Shown: positions 29,997 to 41,934, numbered from the stretch's first letter. The stretch: 64,000 bases of DNA from Paragorgia papillata (GCA_035771165.1 JAWNZC010000087.1:7529001-7593000); one strand, 5' to 3'. Numbers and translations: made by a program. Notes: generated from the letters alone by a model not told the origin.

Positions 29997-30439
29997 GCGT
30001 AGCGTGGAGTGGAGTAGCTGAGTCGGTAGAGCCACTGAATAAAGAAAATCGCTATATTCGAAAACCAGTCCCTCGATCTTCACGATACAACCAGCAGTGA
30101 TTGACAGAAGGTAAGTGACAATATTTTTGCTGTGACATGAAAGAATTTGAAAGTGAAAATCTGCGGAATTAAATACGCCACAGTTCAGAGCCAGTGAGCC
30201 ACTAAAGCATTCTTGTCGACTTTCAACTTGCCATTACGGCTTGAAAAAAAGAGAAGCTCTTTGAAAACATCGAGAACAAAGATGAAATCCCACGTATTTG
30301 TTGTTATTTATTGAATTGGGGGAGTAACTCTGAACAACGAAGCCATTCTGTTAGGTGAATTTGGGGGCAATTAATAGACACTGAAATCTGCTGACCGGTA
30401 TTCCATGAAAAACACCAGTGTGAAGGTATCACAACATTC

Positions 30440-31018
30440 ATCTTCGGAATCATCACCAGATTCGTCACCAGATTCATCACCAGATTCATCACCAGATTCA
30501 TCACCAGATCCATCACCAGATTCGTCACCAGATTCATCACCAGATTCATCACCAGATCCATCACCAGATCCATCACCAGATTCATCACCAGATCCATCAC
30601 CAGATCCATCACCAGATTCATCACCAGATTCATCACCAGATCCATCATCAGATTCATCACCAAATCCATCACCAGATTCATCACCAGATTCATCACCAGA
30701 TCCATCACCAGATTCATCACCAGATTCATCACCAGATTCATCACCAGATTCATCACCAGATTCATCACCAGATTCATCACCAGATTCATCACCAGATTCA
30801 TCACCAGATTCATCACCAGATTCATCACCAGATCCATCACCAGATTCATCACCAGATCCATTACCAGATTCATCACCAGATCCATCATCAGATTCATCAC
30901 CAGATTCATCACCAGATTCATCACCAGATTCATCACCAGATTCATCACCAGATCCATCACCAGATTCATCACCAGATTCATCACCAGATCCATCATCAGA
31001 TTCATCACCAGATTCATG
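30440..31018. repeat. 12-bp minisatellite (CACCAGATTCAT)
   Basis: About 48 units, with T/C variants (GATTCA or GATCCA) arranged in loose higher-order blocks. All three plus frames and two minus frames stay open; the Ser/Pro/Asp and Glu/Ser/Gly/Asp products are artefacts unless transcribed. Confidence 0.95.
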
Positions 31019-31149
31019 ACCACATTCGCAAAGCAAATATTTCACCTTCAATAATTCCCTCAATAATCAACCGATCGGCACACACGATAGACCAATTTAA
31101 AGCTTATTATTCTATCTTTCTGGCCCAAGTTTAACGGCGTTTGTTTCAA

Positions 31150-32080
31150 CAATTTATACTCGCTCTTCGAAAATTTCGATGGCTTCTTTTAATTTTCACC
31201 GGCTTTCCTATATATCAAAATGAAGCTCATTTTATCCTCTTGATGGCCCAAGAAAAATTAGAAGTGGCCCAGATTTGGTTCAAGAGTTATTCAATTTTAA
31301 AACGAGAAGCCCAAACTGTCAATTACACAGCGCGCTGGAAAATAGAACACTTTATTATTAAATTCGTCGGGATGGTCTTGGGGGAAAGATTTCAATGTCT
31401 TCTTTTAATTTTAAGCGGCTTTCATATATATCTAAATGAAGCTCATTCTCTCCTCTTGCTGGCCCAAGAAATATTAGAAGTGTCCCAGATTTGGTTCAGG
31501 AGTTATTCGCTTTTAAAACGAGAAGCACAAACTGTCAATTACAGCGCGCCGGAAATAGAAATCTTTATTAACTGTAGTTGCCGACTTATAGTCCTTGGGG
31601 GGAAAATTTCGATGGCTTCTTTTATTTTTAACTGGCTTTCCTATATATCAAATTGAAGCTCATACTATGTTCCTGCTGGCCCTAGAAAAATTATAAGTGG
31701 CCCAGATCTGGTTTAAGAGCTATTGGCCAAAAATGCACTTTCCGTGTGTTTAACCCCCCAAGGACTAAGTCGGCAACTGCAGTTAATAAAGATTTCTATT
31801 TCCGGCTAGCTGTAATTGACAGTTTGGGCTTCTCGCTTTAAAAGCGAATAACTCTTGAACCCGATCTGGGCCACTTATAATTTTTCTTGGCCCAGCAAGA
31901 AGATAGAATGAGCTTCGCTTTGATATATAGGAAAGCCGGATAAAATTTAAAGAACCCAAAACCATCCCAACGAATTTAATAATAAAGTGTTGTATTTTTA
32001 GCGCGCTGTGTAATTGACAGTTTGGGCGTCTCGCTTTAAAAGCGAATAACTCTTGAACCAGATCTGGGATTTAGTGGAGA
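31150..32080. repeat. Inverted cluster of ~235-bp repeats
   Basis: The left half has three direct copies of a ~235-bp unit (AGCTCATTNTNTCCT, TGGCCCAAGAAAAATTA, GAAGCCCAAACTGTCAATTA). From about 31745 to 32080 similar units are inverted. The centre lies near 31730. Confidence 0.75.
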
Positions 32081-32409
32081 CACTGACGTTCTTCTGATAA
32101 GTGAAAGAAGACATTTTAGCCAGGAAGGTGTATAAATATCGAAGATGAAGTGATGGTACAACCCAGATTTATCCAGGCAATGCAATTATTTGATGTTTAG
32201 TTAGTTACAATTACTCATTCCTGCAGAGGCTGGCCTTAACTGGCCCCTTTTGTCTGCTGAAAAAAATTGTGTGACTGGTAGCCAGAATAAAATAGTTATG
32301 GCTGTTTTTGACAAGAATGTGTTAAAATGTTTAACTTTAATATATGTGATCTAGGAAGTTGTCGCAGTGGGGGCGCATAGATTACATCCACGTTTTTTGC
32401 GTTATTTGA

Positions 32410-33238
32410 ATTAAAGGTGCTGTACAGTCCGTTCTGCGCATGTACGAAACTAATGTTTACTTCTTCGTTTATAAAATATTTACTGATACCTTATTGAAGA
32501 TTGTAAGCTTTTCTTGCTTCCTGTTCATTACTTGTACCCAAAACAAAACATTTTCCGAAGAAATACAGTTGAAGCTCTCGTGAGCGACCACCCTCGGGAA
32601 CTGTAAAAAGTGGTCGCAACTAGAACTGGTCGCTTACGAGAATTCGTTCTCGTATGCGACCACCCACTGAAATGGCTGAAGTTGGTCGCTTACGAGAGAT
32701 TGGACCAGAAAAATACTGCAGCGTTTCCATTCTGGCAACCAGCCAGAAACAGCAATACTCAATCATTGTTATGCATTTTATAATCACATTTATTTACTGT
32801 ATTAAAAGTTATCAAATTGCTTTTTAGCGCAGTGTTGACTGATTGCAAAGGGTTTTTCAAGGGTGGTCGCTTACAAGAGCTTAAAAACAAAGAAAAAGCT
32901 CAGTTTGTGAATCTGAAAGGTGGTCGCGGTCGCTTACGGGAGTGGTCGCTTACGATAGCTTTTGGTAACAGAGTTTAATAGGGAATTTAAACGGGGTTTC
33001 GTGAGGGTGGTCGCAACTAGAGCTGGTCGCTTACGGGAGTGGTCGCAAGGAGAGCTTCGACTGTAGAAGAAATCCGAAGAGGTATCCTCACCAAATCGCT
33101 TGGTTTTCTGCCATGTCGCTTCTAACGGTTTACATTGGGCTGAGTACTTCATGTAATTATCTGCGAATGTCATGTTTGGGGGTCTCGATAAACAAAGATG
33201 CGGATCATGCGCAGAACGAACTGGACAGCACCTTTAAT
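32410..33238. mobile_element. Outer TIR element, interrupted
   Basis: Ends ATTAAAGGTGCTGTACAGT and the complement at 33219-33238, continuing with TTCTGCGCATG inverted. The element at 32565-33065 lies inside, so two insertions are nested. Confidence 0.65.
32565..33065. mobile_element. 501-bp MITE with 8-bp target duplication
   Basis: GAAGAAAT flanks both sides (32557-32564, 33066-33073). Ends ACAGTTGAAGCTCTCGTGAG and the near-complement. The inside holds several GGTGGTCGCTTACGAGAG phrases in both orientations. Duplication length suggests mobilisation by a hAT transposase. Confidence 0.8.
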
Positions 33239-33251
33239 CGTATCAAGATTA

Positions 33252-34165
33252 GGGACCGGTCATTATTTATGGAGGGGTGGGGGTGAAGGGTGGGAGTGGG
33301 GGGTTGAAGGGGGGTCACAAGTACTTAATTTACCAAAAAGGGGAAGTCATGTTTTATTTAAGCCCTTAAAAGGGGGGTTGAAAAATAAATCATTCGATTT
33401 TTTAAATCATTGCTTTGGAGTGGGAATTTGATTGAACAGAGTCTGTAACATTTTTTGTTAAAAATCATACATGGGGTGAAAAAGTTTCATCAATATTTGT
33501 TTGGAAAAAGATTAAAAATACGGACAGACCACAAACCATTAACTACAATATTAGGGCCAAAGACAGGGATTCCCACCTTGGCCGCTGAACGCTTACAGCG
33601 ATGGGCAATCTTTTTGTCAGCACGCAATTATGAAGTAGAATTTCGGCCAACAAATAAACATTCCAATGCAGACTGTCACACTTGCCATTGAAAGCAAGGA
33701 GTCCAGAACCTGCCAATAAGGCCCAGTCAGTTAAAACAATGCAAATCGAATCAATGCCAGTGACAGCACACCAGTTAAGGCGTGCCATCCAGTTGGATCC
33801 AATTCGTTCACGTGTCTTGGATTACACTCTCAAGGGCTGGCCAGAACAGGCACCTCCAGCGCTACAGGCATTTCATTATCGAAGGAATGAAATAACGGCT
33901 GAAGAAACCAATCATTATCAGCATCACGTATAGACTAGTTATTGCGGTCTGCTCTTTAATAAATAACAGTATATACTGCGCTTTTTTGGAGAGGGGTGGG
34001 GGGGGGGGGGGGGGTTGTCACAAAAAATAAAAGCAATTTTCTGGGGGCTGGGGGTCATGTGAAATTCGTAGGCCTGAAAGGGGGGGTCAAAGGTTATTTT
34101 TTCTTTCAAGTAAATTTTTTACCCGCTCACCCCCCCCCCCCCTCCATAAATAATGACCGGTCCCC
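33252..34165. mobile_element. TIR-bounded segment carrying a Ty3/gypsy scrap
   Basis: GGGACCGGTCATTATTTATG at the left and its complement at the right, both next to long G or C runs. Between them is a gypsy pol fragment. Either a retroelement fell into a MITE, or the MITE captured it. Confidence 0.6.
33455..33933 (+). pseudogene. Ty3/gypsy RNase H and connection fragment
   Basis: Two overlapping frames. 33455-33691 matches the end of gypsy RNase H: KKFHQYLFGKRL, then RTDHKPLTTILGP (TDHKPL being the hallmark), then LQRWAIFLSARNYEVEFRP and a HSNADC-type end where an ADxLSR motif is expected. 33682-33933 continues with MPVTAHQLRRAI and LKGWPEQ, the region before the integrase zinc finger. A frameshift near 33685 separates them. 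Reverse transcriptase and integrase are missing, so the copy is dead. Confidence 0.75.
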
Positions 34166-34959
34166 TTGGGGGGTTGAAAGTGTCAATGTGTATTTTTGTG
34201 TTTATACGGCATTTTAAAAACCACACATAATATTTCTGCGTGCATGTAATACTTTCTGACACTAAAATCGTAAATGTAAATTGGTTTTAATCACTGTACA
34301 GTATACTTTATTTGAATTATTTGTTTATTTTATCATCTTAATATATCAATACATATTTCTGCCTGTATATGTGTCATCCTCAAAGACATTTTGAACAAAT
34401 TATAAATTTAAAATACTAGTAAATCACATTTAGGCAGTGTTGAGTGAATTTTATGTTGCTTGTGTACAGCATGATTTGACAGCTTAAGCATGTAAAGCGT
34501 TCAAAATTTCAAAAAAGTTATCCTGATAAGCAGGCCATAAAACTCGGCAATTAAGTATTTATATTGGAAAATTTTCATCCAGCTTACTGGCTACTCAGAT
34601 CTTGCCTAACCTTAGTTTAGTAGTATGTCTACTCTTCCGGACTAACTGATTTGTCCATATTTATAAACACAACAATATTTTAAGAGGAAATAACTATACT
34701 ATCATGTGAGATCTTGCGTACGAGGCTTGAGCTCTCGGCCTTTTTTGACATTCCACGTTATAACAAAAACTACAATTTTGCTATTGGCAGATATTCGTTG
34801 GTTTTACATATCCGTTTGCGTCTTAATAATATACATGGAAAAAAAATTCTCAATTTTCATTGGCTAAGAGGAGTACAGTTTTAAGGAAATACATTGCAGA
34901 ATAAAGTCAATAAAGCAATAAAAAAAAACCCCAGGAAAAACTGAAAAGAGTCAATCACA
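34166..34959. other. No feature seen
   Basis: AT-rich sequence without supported gene or strong repeat. Confidence 0.5.
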
Positions 34960-34967
34960 TTCTGCAG

Positions 34968-35162
34968 CAATCTCGTTCCCACAGCCCAGGTTCCCCACCC
35001 GGGAAACGAGAGACTCTGGGATAATCCGTTTCACATCGATATTTCATTGGCTGATGTACATGATTACTCTTCTTCCGGATAACAACAATCCTGTGATGGC
35101 GTGAACGGTTATCCCAGAGCCTCTCGTTTCCTGGGGAACGTGGGCTCTGGAAACGAGATTGG
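34968..35162. mobile_element. 195-bp MITE with 8-bp target duplication
   Basis: TTCTGCAG flanks both sides (34960-34967 and 35163-35170). Ends CAATCTCGTTCCCAC and the complement of GAAACGAGATTGG. Inner arms CTCTGGGATAA and TTATCCCAGAG are inverted. End sequences relate it to 20867-21390. Confidence 0.8.
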
Positions 35163-38100
35163 TTCTGCAGCGGATTTTGACCACTGACCTCTATAATATA
35201 ACTGGACTGCGAGGTGTGAGCAGAGGTTATTTTTCTCACTGTAATGACCGCTGACCACTATATATAACACGACTGTTGGCGATTATTATTTGACGGCAAT
35301 TGTTTTTCTCCAGCAAAAATGCCAAAAAAAACACGGCAAAAACATGCTCTTCAATGTTTTTCAAACAAGGGAATCAGCATTCAGCAACCTTTTGGGACTT
35401 GTTAACAGTATTAATGTAAAATAAAGAGTTTTAAAGTTATAATCCGTAATATAAATCGTGCCTTCAAAGCATGCAATTGTGTAAGCTGATAGCATGTGCA
35501 GTTTAGTTTTCTTCTAAAAAGCAGTAAACACTTATTTAATATCTATTATGCATTTCTTTTTGCACATATATTATAGATAAAAAATCCTTGTATAACAAAA
35601 GCAACAATTGCCCACTTACCTCAATACAATCACATTTTCAACCGCTGTAAATATGTCAAAACATTAAAAGGTCACAAAACCAGAAGTCAGATATCCAGAG
35701 TGTTCAAAAGTATTATTAAGACTTAAAAAAATATAGCGAAAAATTTTGTGGTCATAAAGTACATCTGTTGCAGTATTTGTATTTGTATTTAATAAGATCC
35801 TCAGTTAGCTAGTGCTAGTTTACACGAGGTCTTGTTATGAGTATTTTTTTGTCGAGCTGACTTCATGAAGAGGGAAAATGCCACACTGTGTTGCTTTTGG
35901 GCAGTGATGTAGGAAGTTGATCTTGGAGGGGCACAGCTTCAAAAGGGCACTTTGTTCAGGGGCTAGGACTTCAAAAGCACACTTGAAACACATGTTTTAA
36001 TATAAAAAGGGCACTTTTCTGTTGCAAAAAGGGCACTTCATATTCCCCCCATTCCTACACCCCTGATCTTGGGTGCACAAACAAGGCATCCCACCAGCTG
36101 AAGCATGAAAAGGGGATTTCGTTTCTGTGTAAGTGCACGTTTTATTGTTGTTTAATGCTAATTGCACTTTACTTTACAAGCAAAATTGGTATTAAAGATA
36201 AAATTCATTCTATATTTGGCAATTGTTAATATAAAGACAAACAAATACCTCACAATATCAATTAGTATTCATATTGTAAGCCCTAGGATCTGAAACATTT
36301 ACAGTTGAAATTATTATTTCAAGACCAAGGACTGGCAGAAACAGTACAAGTCTTCTGCCAGGAAAAATATATAATGAAACGGAATGCCATGAAACACAGA
36401 AAAGTGCTTGATGAGAATGCTGAACACATCAGGAAAATTACCACAGTGTTCTGGAATTGTCAATGCAATTGCAACCACCATTCTATCCACTTGCATTGGA
36501 TCAGACATTTTTGAAACCTTAATTGCAATAATTGGATAAGCACATGTATGCCTCTACAGCAACAAACAATCACATTACTTCATTGGTTAAGTGTTGTTCC
36601 CAGTGTTACTCAAAGATCTGCATGCATCACTTGGCCAGAATTCATACAGCAAAGCTGCAATGGAAAAAAGGTCAGAAAACAATTATCAAAGCTAATTTTG
36701 TTTGGCTGTCAATGATTAAGTCTACAAAGTACATGCTATATAATTATAAAAGCAACAACAATAGTTCATCCAGACTCAATACCATCAAATGTAATAACAA
36801 TCATGTACTCGTGACATGAAATGTAACAATAGGTGTCGACCATAATTTTAGATTTTATTAATGCAAGACAATTGAATGGTCTTTACCTAATAGAGGATGG
36901 TGCATAGTATTTTCAGCCTGGGTTTAATACATTTTTTTTTATTGATTTGCCCATATAAAGATCTAAATGTTAGAATTTCTGAATTGGGCTTTAAAATTCA
37001 CACAGTGAGATACTCGGCAAAGCCAACAGCCAACTCGTTTGATTTTTCAATATTATAAGGAAATGAAAACATGGCAACAAAATACTGATGCTTCGTCTTC
37101 GACCTCTCACCAGAAAGGCCAATTAATCACTGCCTATCGTGGCTACGCAGTAACTGATCTACTTGTCAATAGTTGTTTTTTATTAAAGAATAATACACAT
37201 ACAAGGAATGAATAAGCTGAAATTAACCACTTACCGTATTACATCTCTCAAAGCACAAAACAGTCTTGACTTTTATAGCACGCCGTCGCAATTTACTATT
37301 TTGATTAGTAGCTTCGGATTTTCAGTTCCCTTGACTGTGTAGATAAATCGCTATTGTCTTTCAAAGCAGGTCGAAGTCGGAGAATAAGATGAGATATTAT
37401 AGTTAAAATGTATAATTAGATTGAACCGATCCATATGCTTTAGAATTAGAAACCTCTTTCTCCATTGGCATTGGGAAGAATTAGCATATAATTTATAAAA
37501 GAAAATGGGCAAATGGCGGATAATCAAACAAATTTGATTGGTTATTGGTACAACATGTGCCAACAATCTTGGTCAGTGGTCGCTACTATGAGAAAAATAA
37601 CCTCTGCTTACGCCATCATTTTTCAGACACCTGCCGTCAGTCATTTAACCTGAATGACAGGCCTTTATTTGTTCCCGCCTACCGCTAAACCCGGTAGCGC
37701 GGGCAGAGGTGCGGGCGAGCGAGAAGGCGAGAAAAACAAAGGCCTGAGGAAACTCTTAACAAAACTGTCTTCCGCTCACTTTGCCATTTTTAAACATGAA
37801 CGAGTATGATTGATATGAGTTGTCAAAAGAGCAAAGCGTATGTTTTGATTTCATCCCACCACAGAAATATATAGTCTTTCTCCGCGTCTGGTTTTAGTCC
37901 AGACTAGTCTAGGTAGAATTGCAATAAATACACGAGCTCGAATTGAAGGCGTTTGTCCATGGTTCTACACCCGATCTAGAGAAGATGTCGAAGAATTGGA
38001 AAATACGATAAGAAACCGAGAAATTTGACAATTTGAGAGTATACATATATATTGATTCAAAATTCCACCATAATAAAAAATAAACACGATTTGATAGCCG

Positions 38101-38444
38101 CCTTGATATAGTTTCGACTAAATTAATGAAATATATAATTTTGTAGCACCGGCTAGAACGTTGGAGAAAAGGATCGACTGGATATTGATGTTTTATATTA
38201 AAAACAAACGCAATAGTTTGGGAATTATTTTATACAGTTTTAGAATTTAAATTTTAGAATGCAGGTTGATACATAATCATAAACACGTCTCAACCGTATA
38301 AACTCAGTCATCCACATAGTGACCAACTGTTCCGAGATTTCCGTTTTGTAACTTGGACTTTCGCATCGGCTTCGCCTTCAGTAGCCATCGTCACTGATCA
38401 TCGAACGAAGGACCCAAGTAGACTGCTTTTCGCAAGGTCTCCAC

Positions 38445-38652
38445 TAGCCTGGTACCCTGCCCCAATCAAAGAATATGGGCCAGGTAACCACTAAAGACTT
38501 CTGCTTTCCTACTGGTTAAAATTTCGCGCGTTTTTAGTGGCTATGAGTAAAACTGCAATCGTCATAAGTGGATTTAGCCCTGATGACGCGGAATGAGATT
38601 AGTGGTTACCTGGCCCTTATTTCTTTTGAAATTGGGCCAGGGTACCAGGCTA
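38445..38652. mobile_element. 208-bp MITE with 9-bp target duplication
   Basis: GGTCTCCAC at 38436-38444 and 38653-38661. Perfect 15-bp ends TAGCCTGGTACCCTG and complement, further inverted phrases (GGCCAGGTAACCACTAA and TTAGTGGTTACCTGGCC). It abuts the helicase fragment. Confidence 0.85.
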
Positions 38653-38911
38653 GGTCTCCACCTGCTACAACGAAATTCCTCACCGTGCCATGTTGAAGTC
38701 GATGAAGTTCAGGGAACACAAATGGCAATATCTGATATATCAGACTTTTACCAAAACCAGTGGGCAAAACAGCAAAGACATCTTGGCTGTCAACAGCGAG
38801 CTTTCGAATGCACATCGTTTGTTCTGGTTTCAAAGACTCATAGCCGAAATGTGTCAATGAATTTAACAAAGCGGTTTCGAAAAATCCTTCTATGGTTTGA
38901 TTTTCCGACAT
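38653..38911 (-). pseudogene. RecQ-like DNA helicase N-terminal fragment, cut off by a MITE
   Basis: From the ATG at 38911: FGYESLKPEQ is a Q-motif region, and DVFAVLPTGFGKSLIYQ is a Walker A typical of RecQ helicases. The frame then goes about 25 more residues and passes into the MITE at 38652. Joining across the MITE by eye reaches a stop after about 14 codons, so even before the MITE came the copy was truncated. Helicase motifs II-VI are absent. The initiating context lies in the internal part of the MULE-like element, so it probably represents a captured 5' exon. Confidence 0.75.
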
Positions 38912-39275
38912 AATAAATGATTAAATGAATGAATTGGTCACAGAAACGTACACGATAAACACATTCGAGAAATGGCGATGACCTTGTCACGGTGTGCACC
39001 TTGACGGTGCACCTTCGGTGTTTATCTGAATGAACCAATCAAAATCCTTACTTCAATTAGTCAGCCAATCAGAGCTCCCGTCCATGAGATGGACGGAGTC
39101 CCCACAGTTTTGTTAAGAGTTTCCTCAGGCCTTTGTTTTTCTCGCCTTCTCGCTCGCCCGCACCTCTGCCCGCGCTACCGGGTTTAGCGGAAGGCGGGAA
39201 CAAATAAAGGCCTGACATTCAGGTTATCAGTCATTTGCAACGAGACCCCGCAGTCCAGTTATATTATACAGGTCA

Positions 39276-39570
39276 GTGATTTTGACGTATGACATTTTCC
39301 AATCTCGTACCCAGGCTTTTGCTGCACAAAATACACAAAGATGGCGGCTAAAAAATGGAATAAAGGAGAACAATTCGTTCAAATTCGAAGCTAATTATTC
39401 TTGCTTGTTGTCAAGTAAAGTGCCTGAAAGAAAACTAGAAGATTCTAATAATGCTTTATGTAAATTTTTTCGAGTAGTGGTAGAAGAAACAATTAAAGCG
39501 TTTTTAAACAACCAAAATATACGAGGAGTGGACACTGGCAAAATAAACCTGCAATGTAAGTACAGACTAC
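39276..39570 (+). other. Possible exon-like segment
   Basis: An open stretch with hydrophilic, protein-like composition (VPERKLEDSNNALCKFFRVV) that ends in a good splice-donor sequence, CTGCAAT followed by GTAAGTAC at 39558. No family recognised and no partner exon found, so it may be a leftover exon or part of a LINE 5' region. Confidence 0.25.
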
Positions 39571-39579
39571 AGTTGAGTT

Positions 39580-39995
39580 GAACATATTTTTTTCCATTTG
39601 CGCCTGTGGTGCAAACTGTGAGACAGTGACTCACTATTTAATTCAATGTCCCGGATATTCTGCTCTTAGGATTTCCTTACTCTCGGCTGCTTCACAAGTT
39701 CTTGGTCATAGCTGGTATCTTTTGTCGGATTCGCAAAAAGTAAAAATATTTTTGTTTGGTTTTGCCAATTTGAATATAGAAGATAACAACGAGATATTTA
39801 TAAATGTTCAACAATATATTAAGCAATTTGAACGTTTCCTTAAAAATTAGATACTGCAGAATCCTTCAACTGATTAAGCTGTCATTATTTTCCCTTTTTC
39901 TTTTTTTTTCCCTTCTTTGTTTTACTCCACATTGTTAATTAAAGTAACGTAAGCCCCCGTTGACGAGCCAGCCTATTGTTTCAATAAAAAAATTT
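39580..39995 (+). mobile_element. 3' end of an APE-type LINE with zinc knuckle
   Basis: Frame 39578-39850 has CACGANCETVTHYLIQCPGY, a CCHC knuckle of the kind found after the reverse transcriptase of many APE LINEs, followed by QQYIKQFERF and a stop. A short 3' UTR ends in CAATAAAAAAA. Only the last ~420 bp of the element is here. Confidence 0.7.
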
Positions 39996-40019
39996 AAAAA
40001 ACTACAGTTTCAAAATTCA

Positions 40020-40860
40020 AAAATTCAAATTGAACCACCGACCCATCTCTGTGCTTCCCATACTGTCAAAGGTTTTGGAGAAATTGGTATTCAGGCAACT
40101 GATAACTGATCTGTGTGAAAATTATTTGTTACATATATTTCAATCAGGTTATCCCAAGGGACTTTCAATAATCACTGCTTTGACTTGTATAACAATTAAA
40201 TGACATATTTAAGTCAATGAACAACAAAGTAACACTACTTACGTAGTTAGATCTCAGCAAGGCCTTCGACAGCCTTTATCGTAGAATGCTTTTGGACAAG
40301 TTATACAAATATGGAATTGCCGGAACATTCCTGGAGTGATTAACAAAAGACTTGGCTGGTAGAACACAGTGTGTACAAATTGGGTGCTCAAGGTCAAAAC
40401 CTTAAAAGTAAATTGTGGTGTTCCGCAAGACTCTGTATTAGGCCCTATCTTGTCATACTCTACATTAATGAACTACCTGAAATCCTTGCTCAACCCTCTA
40501 TCATAAATGGATGGAAACCATCATACTTACTGATCTTTATGCTGATGACCAACAACTGCACAAAAACTGCAATGTTTCTGAGCTGCATACTTTGTTGAGT
40601 CAAATAAAATCAGGACTTGTACCAATAAATTATTGGTTGGTAACAAACAAAGTAAACCTTGACATTAGCAAATACAATCTTTTTATAATTGAAACAAATA
40701 AACAAACAAGAAGGGAGGAAAAGAGAAATTTTCAACTACAAAGAAGAATAAAAAATCGATTCGCTCTGGATTTGATCCTAGCCTTTCTAAACCACAAATC
40801 GGAACACTATAGCCCTTACCCTGCACAGACAAGCTCAGGAGAATCTAAGTGAAACTATTA
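40020..40860 (+). pseudogene. LINE reverse-transcriptase fragment, many stops
   Basis: Recognisable in pieces across frames: NHRPISVLPILSKVLEKLV at 40031, a DLSKAFDS motif near 40250, CGVPQDSVLGPI near 40415, and YADDQQL near 40540, the catalytic box with two Asp. Several stops and frameshifts. Different copy from the preceding LINE 3' end. Confidence 0.75.
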
Positions 40861-41811
40861 GAATATAAAATATTATGAGACAACTGGATCAGGGTCCTGA
40901 GGGTACACTGGGGGAGGGGGGGAGTAGTAATGATGCTACATACCAACCATCAAAGATGATACCGACTGTCTTGGGATTCTAAATGTGCCTAGATGACCGA
41001 CAGTCCAGCTAGGTAGTACTATAGTGTTCCCACGGCTAGTACTCGTTTGTTGAACGGGTGCGACTTCCTTACGATATCACGAATTTAAAAGAGTACTTCA
41101 AAAACTTGTAAAATATCGTTAATAAAATGACTTCACCCTGCTTTACATGCATGCTTCTCATCTGTTATGATACAAAGACACACATACTTTTGAAAAGGCG
41201 CGCAATTTTGCAACCCAAGTACAGCAGCTTCAAGTATAGGCGCTGGTTTACGTATGTTTATACATGGCACTGCCTCTAAAAAGAAACAACATTCAACTCG
41301 GTGCAAGTTAAAAGAAAATTTAATGTATGTTCTTACTACAATCAGTATACCGGGCAGCCTATATGAAACTGCAATATACGGTATTTTTCAAAGGGTACAG
41401 AATATATCTGTATAAGGAACACTGCATGAAAGTTCGTCAATAATTATTTTGAGTGATATGACTCGAGTCATTACAAGCCCAACTACAAAAGTTACCACAT
41501 ACTATGTAATAACCTTTTTTTAAATAATTTTCCCATGTTTAAGTTTAGGGTATTATTTCTTAAAGAAAACCAATCTAATGGTTTTTATGCACCTAAAACA
41601 GCGTATATGCGCTTTTTGAAATTCATTCTACTTTATCCCGTACTGAGTGTTCTTATGAAGCAAAACTATTTCTAAAAATTAATATGAAGAAATTCCATAA
41701 GATTTTCCCAATATCTCTTTAAAATTCGGAAAAAATGCGTATCCTGGCTGTACGGGCTTTATCTTTTTCTCGATAGTGTTGCAACTAGACTGAAGAGAAG
41801 GAATCTTCTGT
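40861..41811. other. No feature seen
   Basis: 3' flank of the kinase gene plus AT-rich DNA. A near-palindrome surrounds 40985-41050. No gene supported. Confidence 0.5.
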
Positions 41812-41934
41812 TTAGAGACTGGTCTCCCAATAGCCATAATCAAGATCCACCAATTCGATTTTGTTGGAAATCTCTAATGCTGTTGGTCTGCTTTTACGAT
41901 CTTCGATGAAACAAGAATCCATCACATCATTTAA
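41812..41934 (-). CDS. Pseudokinase gene, terminal exon
   Basis: Last exon of a spliced host gene on the minus strand (exons 57106-57274, 56492-56676, 48483-48680, 41812-41934). The acceptor reads AAATCTAG before TTAAATGATG, phase 0, matching the phase-0 end of the previous exon. It encodes LNDVMDSCFIEDRKSRPTAL, which is kinase subdomain XI with its invariant Arg, then about 20 more residues and a TAA stop. The four exons give about 224 residues, covering helix C to the end of the C-lobe. The N-terminal part of the protein must lie upstream of 57.3 kb, probably outside the window. Confidence 0.8.
   Translation of the reverse strand, partial: LNDVMDSCFIEDRKSRPTALEISNKIELVDLDYGYWETSL

Larger units (their letters stand above)
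37646..39226. mobile_element. MULE-like element carrying a RecQ helicase fragment
   Basis: 1,581 bp. TCAGTCATT occurs directly on both sides (37637-37645 and 39227-39235), a 9-bp target duplication as made by Mutator-like transposases. TIRs of about 120 bp (37646-37769, 39106-39226) start TAACCTGAATG and contain matching CG-rich blocks such as CGGGCAGAGGTGCGGGC. No transposase inside, but a helicase-like fragment is present, which recalls Pack-MULE gene capture. Confidence 0.8.
35178..39285. mobile_element. Older inverted-repeat element, split by a nested insertion
   Basis: Left arm 35188-35262 (CACTGACCTCTATAATATAA, then GCAGAGGTTATTTTTCTCA) is matched in inverse order by 37573-37615 and 39249-39280, once the 37646-39226 insertion is taken out. 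Interior 35263-37570 has no recognisable gene; it includes a frame at 36305-36514 without motif. Outer borders are approximate. Confidence 0.45.

Noticed and set aside
30005..30080. tRNA-like segment (TAGCTGAGTCGGTAGAGC with a later ATTCGAAAACC)
   Set aside because: Box A is fair but box B is poor and no cloverleaf forms by eye; perhaps a SINE remnant, too weak to list.
30304..31063. Ser/Pro/Asp and Glu/Ser/Gly/Asp repeat frames
   Set aside because: Products of the 12-bp minisatellite. A secreted low-complexity protein is conceivable but there is no signal peptide or flanking coding sequence.
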